A DNA stretch of 64,000 nucleotides. Origin: Pyrus communis (lineage: Eukaryota; Streptophyta; Magnoliopsida; Rosales; Rosaceae). The notes under the pieces are model-generated. The model was not told the origin of the DNA, did no database searches, and was given only the letters and a program-made list of their open reading frames with translations. The DNA lies in the NCBI RefSeq assembly GCF_963583255.1, contig NC_084812.1:24304959-24368958 (forward strand), written 5' to 3'. Position numbers and translations under genes: made by a program. Below, in pieces: positions 58,301 to 64,000 of the stretch. Numbering within the stretch: the stretch's first letter is position 1; every line of letters begins with the position of its first letter.

Positions 58301-59905
58301 ACATTATCTTAAACAACCTATGTAAGAGCTTCAATTCTTTTATCCTAAGGTCTAGGGACAAGCCTATTATTACCATGCTGGAAACTATAATAGTTTTATT
58401 GATGAAAAGGATATGGTTGGGAAGAGATGCAATGAGGAAGGATAAAGGAGTTATTTGCCCAAAAATCCAGAAGAAGTTAGAGGAGTACAAACTGAAAAGC
58501 CCACACATTATAGCTACATGGTCTGGAGGAGAAAATTTTGAAATGGATGAAGGCAGAGGCAATATATTTGTGGTGGATTTGAATAGGTGCTCTTGCTCAT
58601 GCAGAAGATGGGATTTGATAGGCTTTCCTTGCATACATGGTTGCTCAGCCATCTATTATGCAAGGAAACAGCTTGAGGAATTTGTTTCCTCTTGGTATAA
58701 GAAGGAGAAGTACTTTGAAGCTTACGAAAACTCGATTCAACCCATCCAAGGAATGAAATTTTACAAGCCATCTGAAAACAAATGCATTATTCCTCCAACT
58801 TTTAAAAGGCAGCCTAGAAGACCAAGAAAGAGAAGATATAGGGAGGGTGAAGAAAATGAATTCAAGTTAAGCAAAAGAGGGCAAAAAAGTGTGAAGTGTA
58901 GTGTTTACAAGGCCTCGAGACACAACAAGGCCAAATGCCTAACCACTCATCCTCCTACAGCTACTAGAAAAGGAAGAAAAAGGAAGAAAAAGCAAGAAAA
59001 ATGAGGTATAATTTTGATTTTTTTTTTTTGTTGATTTTTCATTTCTTAAGTGAATTTGTTATTTGTGAAGTGTAGTATCTGTCAATGCTAATGCTATATG
59101 GGTTCATTACTTAGGCCTCAACATCTAAGGCATCACAACCCTCTCAGTCATCACAACCATGCACTCAGGAAGCTCCACAACCTTCATCTCAGCCAACTCA
59201 AGCCTCTCAAACCACTTTAAAGTCTACTGCAAGAGGTCAAAAAAGGAGGAGGAATGTTCCATGATGCTGCTTTAATGCTTTAGGTTGTTTAAGGGTTCAT
59301 TTTATTGTAGTTGAATATGCCCTTAGTTTTTTTGGAAACAACTTTCCGATAGATCTTTAGTGTTTTGGACAGATCTTTGGTGTTTTTGGTACTCTTATTT
59401 TGGTTTTTGGAAGAACACCTTGACCCATTAGTTGTTAAAGTTGTGGTCTTTTGATACTTTTGTGTGAATTGGAGGGTGTATATTGAACTTTGTTGTGAAT
59501 TGAAAGTTGTTGACAATTGAACTTTGTTGGTAGTTGGTAGTTGGTAGTTTAAATGATGAATTTGCAAATTTAGAATTCAAAGTTTGTTTGGAATTAAATT
59601 TGCAGATTTGGAATAGAAAGTTGTGGTTTTTTTCCTATTTAATTTGAACTTTTTTTTCAAAAAAATTTGGGCAGGATTTTTTTTTTTTTTTTGGAACCTC
59701 TGAAGAAGAAAAAAAAATTCCATGTGGCACCCAATCATTGTCCACATGAACGCCACATTATCAGTTAACGGGAGACTTAACAGTTTGACTAACGAATGTA
59801 TGAGACTGTCTCAAAATTTACACTTTAGGTATGACTTTGGAATGAAAAAAACTTGATGTACTAAATGTTCAAAACCATGAAACATAAGGGTAGTAAACTG
59901 ATATT
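55305..59905 (+). mobile_element. Mutator-like element (MULE) with ~210-bp TIRs
   Basis: TIRs at 55305-55528 and 59699-59905 begin/end AATATCAGTTTACTACCCTT and its inverse; they match at roughly 85-90% by eye, including GTGTAAATTTTGGGACAGTC and the following CATAC-CGTTA-rich part. A transposase pseudogene lies inside. No clear 9-bp target duplication was found. The transposase reads in the element's plus direction. Confidence 0.88.
56178..59264 (+). pseudogene. MULE transposase (MuDRA-like), disrupted
   Basis: Order: a PB1-like N-terminal domain (MPELFSLKINHSEKW..., then ELGYDGFILYHYRIPGMSY); an acidic linker; the MuDR DNA-binding/FAR1-like zinc region (ISARCEKNCPWRLYASRM, VGKHEC); the transposase core (VELDGFHLKGMFKGQL with the first catalytic Asp, GMDANNQTWVIAYAIVE); a SWIM zinc finger (CSCSCRRWDLIGFPCIHGC); then a basic tail with KCSVYKASRHNKAKC. 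A final exon (about 59116-59264, after TTACTTAG) is Ser/Gln-rich and ends RRRNVP. Breaks: TGA in FEA-FDYI, a frameshift in the PB1 domain, TGA near 56681, TGA at 57950, TAG near 58154 and a frameshift near 58290. Confidence 0.9.
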
Positions 59906-60167
59906 TACCCTTAAAATTATGTCATTTTCATTAAAATTTAAATTTTTTTGTCCTTTTTATTAAAATTTAAGTCTTTTTAATTAAATAAACTTATAACATG
60001 GTTTTTTTATTAAAATAAACTTAGTCCAAACCCTTTTCATGAAAATTCCCTTAAATAAATCACACATAGATTACCATTGTAAGGATTTCTTATGTAAATC
60101 ACATGACTTGTCTTTTATGAGTTAAAAGTATTTCAAGATCGTGTGATAAACAATTTATTTTTTTTTG

Positions 60168-60850
60168 GGTAATAATGATTTAAGTTTAAAAAATATATAT
60201 TTCGAAATCAAGCCAAATTTGGGAATATTTCTAAAATCAATCTTAATTTTTGTTTAGTGGTGCTAGTAGTGGTGAGAAATAGATATAGTGGTGACAATAG
60301 CAGAGTAGAAAGTAATTGTGTTAACAATGGTTGTGAGGTATAGTTGCGGAAATTGTGATTAACAGGTGGCCAGAATGATTGTGATGGAGCGATGGAGGTG
60401 GTGGTGGTCATAGCGAGAGTGATGGCAGTGGAGAATGTGGTTGTGGTAGCAATGGTGGTGGCTAATGGCAGTGGTGGTGATGGTCACAATGGTGAAACGG
60501 TGGAGGTGGTGGTGGCCATGGTGATTGGAAGGGGAGGTGATGGTAGTGTATAATATGGTGGTGGTGGTGGTGGCGGCGGCGGCAATAGTAGCTGTGAGGG
60601 TGGTGTCACGTCAAAGATGGTGGTGAGACAGTGGAGGTAGTGGTAACCATGGTGGCGTGGGTGACAGCGCTGGAGAATGTTAAGATGGTAATGGTGTTGG
60701 CGCCAATCGTGGCATGCATGATTTTATTTTATTTTTTATTAAAACTCTAACTCTATGTTATAATGTACCTTTTATTTTCTGTTATTTTGAAATCTATTCT
60801 TGAAAAAAGAAGGAAACATCAATTTGATGTTTTATAGAACTTAGGCTAAA
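60168..60850 (+). repeat. Dispersed repeat with (GGT)n core, copy B
   Basis: Partner of 7520-8097 in the opposite orientation. The core at 60250-60720 is dominated by GTGGTG, GATGGT and GGCGGC triplets, flanked by AATATTTCTAAAATC on the left and TATGTTATAATG, CTGTTATTTTGAAATC, TTCTTGAAAAAAGAAGGAAA on the right. Confidence 0.65.
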
Positions 60851-60935
60851 TTTAGTCTTCTATGGCTTTTTTTTTTTTTTTTTGCTTAATTTGTTTTCAC
60901 AAAACAATTCAGTTCCCAACTGTATTTGTATCTAC

Positions 60936-60961
60936 AAAAAAAAAAAAAAAAAAAAAAAAAA
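60936..60961. repeat. Poly(A) run of 26
   Basis: Homopolymer A tract, preceded within 70 bp by a T18 tract (60867-60884). It may be the tail of an old retroinsertion, but no body was identified. Confidence 0.6.
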
Positions 60962-62334
60962 GGTTTTGTAGGACGGTAACAACACAGAGCCTAAGTTTTA
61001 CAAATTCTAAACACTAGGTAAGGGTTCGTGTCTGCTTGACTTATTTTTTCTTTAAAAATGAACGTACATAAATGTTGTTTTAACCACTCATTATTGAACT
61101 TGATATATGTCATATATAATGCGTAAATATAATTTTAATCTTCATTCTTAATATCAAATATAACGGTGAATAACCGCTAATGAGACTCTTAAAAACATAA
61201 CCACAAGGTTACTATAAATAACTTTTTGATCAAAGAAGTAGATTTGATATATGACCCCTACATACATGCTAGAGAAATATTAGGAAGACTCTTTTAAAGT
61301 GTGGCTCTTCATGGACTCTCTGTTACAGTAATAACTTTAATTCATGTGCCAACATTATCAAACATTATGCTAATAATATGAGTTCAAGTGACAAAAAATT
61401 TATAGAAAATTCTACTTTTAAAACAGTCTTTACATACTAAAGGCCACGTGAGTAAATAGTGCAACTTGAGCTCAGCTCAACTAGTGGGGGAGTAGAAGCA
61501 AAGGATTTGAGCTCACGTGACTGACAGGTGCGTTGTAAGCGAGATTTAGCAGTATTGAAGCTGACACGATTTTTAGGCAAAGGCAACCAAACAAAGCCAC
61601 GGAAAATGTCAAACCACTCAACATTCAACAATACACGATTTTCCATTTTTTTTAATTAATTAATTTATTTATTTATTTTAGTTTTTCACAGAAGCAGACG
61701 TTTAGAGATTGCAATTATTCAAACGTAAGCACATTTCTTCTGGTAACCTGTTGGACCAACTTCAATAGTAAGCAATGAGTAACAGGACTCATGGGTGGAG
61801 ATCAAATTTTATGCACTTAAAATGGGTGCAGCCTTCCTGTGGCTCAAGTAATTGAATGGCACGTCTTTATAAATTTAATACTTATTAATTTTTTTGTCAT
61901 AAACTTTATTTGTGTCAAACAATAATTAAGACCACAGGGAGTCAATACTTATTTTAGGTGTAGAAGATTTTATCTCTGATGAATGCACTTAACATGTGCT
62001 TTTTGGATTTTGAAAAAACGATATTATCTACAGAAAGAGAAAAGAGTAGACTTAGCATCACAATGAGTTTGCAATAATGTAATTTAAATTCACATGTGGG
62101 GATAATCAAATCTAAGATCTCTCACTCAATGGCACAAAAAATAGAAGGTTATCACTTATCATTCTTTACCAAACATGCCAATTGGTTAAAGAATTGCCGT
62201 ACATGAAGATTATGAACTCTATTTGTTAAAATTATTAAGCAGATTGCAAATGGCAATGGGATTAGACGGAAGAAAAATAGGAAGTCCCAACGGAATTCCT
62301 TAGAGGCTGACGGAGTTCAGCCCCGCTGAGCCCA
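60962..62334. other. Intergenic, no gene recognised
   Basis: AT-rich. A minus-strand 69-codon frame at 61437-61646 (VEWFDIFRGFVWLPLP) is of unknown origin. A degraded SINE-like tract lies near 62055-62160 (ATCAAATCTAAGATCTCTCA resembles the SINE at 53400-53537). Confidence 0.3.
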
Positions 62335-62964
62335 ATGAGTTGTATAAGCTGGAATTGCGGGGGGCTTGGGAACCTCTGGGCAATTCGGGCACTTAAGAGA
62401 TTTGTTCTCTGTAAAGATCCCATGGTGATTTTTTTGTGCGAAACTAAATGCTTGAAGGAGCATATGGAGAGCTTAAAATCACTTTTACGGTTTGATGTTA
62501 TGTTTGCAGTTCCTAGTTTAGGAAGGTCAAGAGGTTTATGTGCTATGTGGAAGACGGAAGCTAATCTTTCGTTACGATCCTATTCTTCTAATCATATTGA
62601 TTTGGAGGTAGGAGGGGTGGGTGATGAGATTCACTGGAGAGTTACTTTCTTTTATGGTTATCCGACTGAGGGGGACATACATAAATCTTGGAGTTTACTT
62701 TGGCGACTAAAGGATTATTCTAGTTTGCCTGCATGGGGGATTTTGACTAGGTTTTGCGGGTGGAGGAGCAAGAAGGAGGTGATATTCATAGTGAACGCCA
62801 AATGGAGGGTTTTCGTGACGCCATTACTAGTTGCGAACTTTAAGATTTGGGGTTTGTAGGAAATAAGCTCAGTTGGGTAACAACTAGGGGTGGTGGAATC
62901 AAAGTTCGGCTGGATAGAGTGTTAGCTATGCAGACTTGGGTGGATTTGTTTCTGTTGATAAGGT
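62335..62964 (+). pseudogene. LINE endonuclease-domain fragment
   Basis: Starts MSCISWNCGGLGNLWAIRAL; FLCETKCLKE and HWRVTFFYGYP follow, the apurinic-endonuclease domain at the N-terminus of plant LINE ORF2. After 62730 the frame changes (MEGFRDAITSCEL, stop, DLGFVGNKLSWVTTRGGGIK, VRLDRVLA). Similarity stops where the second Copia LTR begins, so the LINE is interrupted by that insertion. Confidence 0.85.
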
Positions 62965-63228
62965 TGTTAGTAGTCATAAGCCGTCCTACCTACAAAGTAC
63001 AAGCCGTCCTATAAGCCGTCCTACCTACAAAGTATAAGCCGTCCTATAAGCCGTCCTACCCACAAAGTATAAGCCGTCCTATAAGCCGTCCTACCTACAA
63101 AGTATAAGCCGTCCTACCTACACACTTGTATCCCTTAATTTAGGGTGATTTGATCTTGATACTTGAAGTCATGTATATAAATCCTTGTAACCTTGTAGAG
63201 AATGATAATGAGAATCCAAAAGTTTACA
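62965..63228 (+). repeat. 5' LTR of a second Copia element
   Basis: Begins TGTTAGTAGTCATAAGCCG and ends AAAGTTTACA. The U3 is an array of about nine AAGCCGTCCTA units in a 40-bp higher-order pattern with CCTACAAAGTAT. Then comes a TATATAAATCC promoter-like motif and a GTAACCTTGTAGAGAATGA tail similar to that of the first Copia LTR. A TGGTGTTGAGCC primer-site-like sequence follows. Confidence 0.8.
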
Positions 63229-63266
63229 TGGTGTTGAGCCTCTGATCCTCCTTTTTTTTTTTTTTC

Positions 63267-64000
63267 ATGGCTTCCGCAACTTCATCTTCCACCTTTTCAA
63301 TCCCCAATATCTCTACCCTCGTTTCCGTTAAGCTTTCTGAAACCAACTATCTTCCTTGGGAAAGTCAGGTTAAGCCTTTTCTGATTGGCCAAAATCTTTA
63401 GCGTTTTGTTGATGGAACTCACCCCTGTCCTCCTCTCTTTATCACCACCCCTGTGCCTGCTGCCTCCCCCACTGCTTCTGTTGATTCTGATGTTACTTCT
63501 ACGGTGGTTCCTCCTGTGGTCACTACGACTCCTAATCCCGATTACCTTGTGTGGTACCAGACTGATCAGACACTTGTGAGCCTGCTACGTGCTACGCTTA
63601 CTGAGCCCGTTCTTTCTTTGACTGTTGGGCTGTCCACTTCTCGTGAGATATGGGAGCATCTTCGTCAGAATTTTTCTCAACAATCCCTTGCCAATTCTAC
63701 CCATAATCGGTTTCAGTTGCTTTCTCTTCAGAAAGGGAACCAAACAATTGCAGAATACTTGGGTCTGGCCAAGCATTTGGCAGATCAATTGGCCTCCATT
63801 GGTCAACCTGTTCAAAATGATGATTTGGTTACGTATGTGCTTAACGGCTTGGGGCCTGAATATGAAATGCTTGTCTTGGCCCTGACCAATTTTCCACCTC
63901 TGCCATCCTTTAATGATCTGCGTACCCGTCTCCTAGTCTTTGAGTCCAAGCACGCCATGAAACAGGTTGCTGCATCATCCCATTCTGCTTTCTATTCTGC
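63267..64000 (+). pseudogene. Copia gag (UBN2-type), truncated by the window edge, internal stop
   Basis: Starts MASATSSSTFSIPNISTLVS, then KLSETNYLPWESQVKPFL. TAG at 63399-63401 interrupts the frame (QNL-stop-RFVDG). It continues with DYLVWYQTDQTLVSLL, TSREIWEHLRQNFS and the LKHLADQLASIG-type helix, the usual Copia gag layout. Gag sequence is clearly different from that of the element at 43711, so this is another family. The rest is beyond 64000. Confidence 0.85.

Noticed and set aside
55305..59905. 9-bp target duplication for the MULE
   Set aside because: The bases next to the TIR ends (ATTTTTTTT and TACCCTTAA) do not match, so none is claimed.

Overview
The window is nuclear DNA from a flowering plant. 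Genes are split by GT-AG introns with T-rich acceptors, non-coding DNA is AT-rich, and transposable elements of every major plant class are present. Protein sequence points to a eudicot. A woody Rosaceae (apple/pear/Prunus type) is my best guess from the general look of the genes and small repeats, but that is inference.

Host genes, left to right: the 3' two thirds of an ATXR7-type H3K4 methyltransferase (3-2959, +); a complete 26-exon PATROL1-like DUF810/MUN-domain gene (10023-24244, +); a spliceosomal-type cyclophilin CYP22 (26498-29173, +); a secreted GH18 chitinase-like protein (31510-32679, +); three copies of a short J-domain protein (33119-33817, a pseudogene; 41539-42240; 48919-49614; all -); and the complex I LYR subunit NDUFA6/B14 (51111-53118, +). 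The ATXR7, PATROL1, CYP22 and NDUFA6 genes are ordinary housekeeping or signalling loci with no shared pathway. No rRNA, tRNA or CRISPR was seen.

The middle (32.5-49.7 kb) is a rearranged cluster. A 2.2-kb unit (GH18 3' end + J-protein gene) was tandemly duplicated, and a third, more diverged copy lies further right. A 6.2-kb CACTA element inserted into unit 1; unit 2 keeps the empty site. The CACTA element carries a G-type lectin receptor-kinase fragment and a nested 3.4-kb Helitron on the minus strand. That Helitron holds intron-containing fragments of a ferritin gene and a TOPLESS gene. A Copia retrotransposon (43711-48636) with unusual minisatellite LTRs split the third unit.

The right part (54-64 kb) holds a degenerate Mutator-like element with about 210-bp terminal inverted repeats and a broken transposase (55305-59905), a GGT-rich repeat whose inverted partner is at 7.5-8.1 kb, a LINE fragment, and a second Copia element inserted in that LINE and cut by the window edge. 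Many short inverted-repeat elements (MITEs) sit in introns and promoters; two have clear target-site duplications. All exon limits were derived by hand from reading frame, splice consensus and remembered family sequences, so single-base errors in some boundaries are possible.
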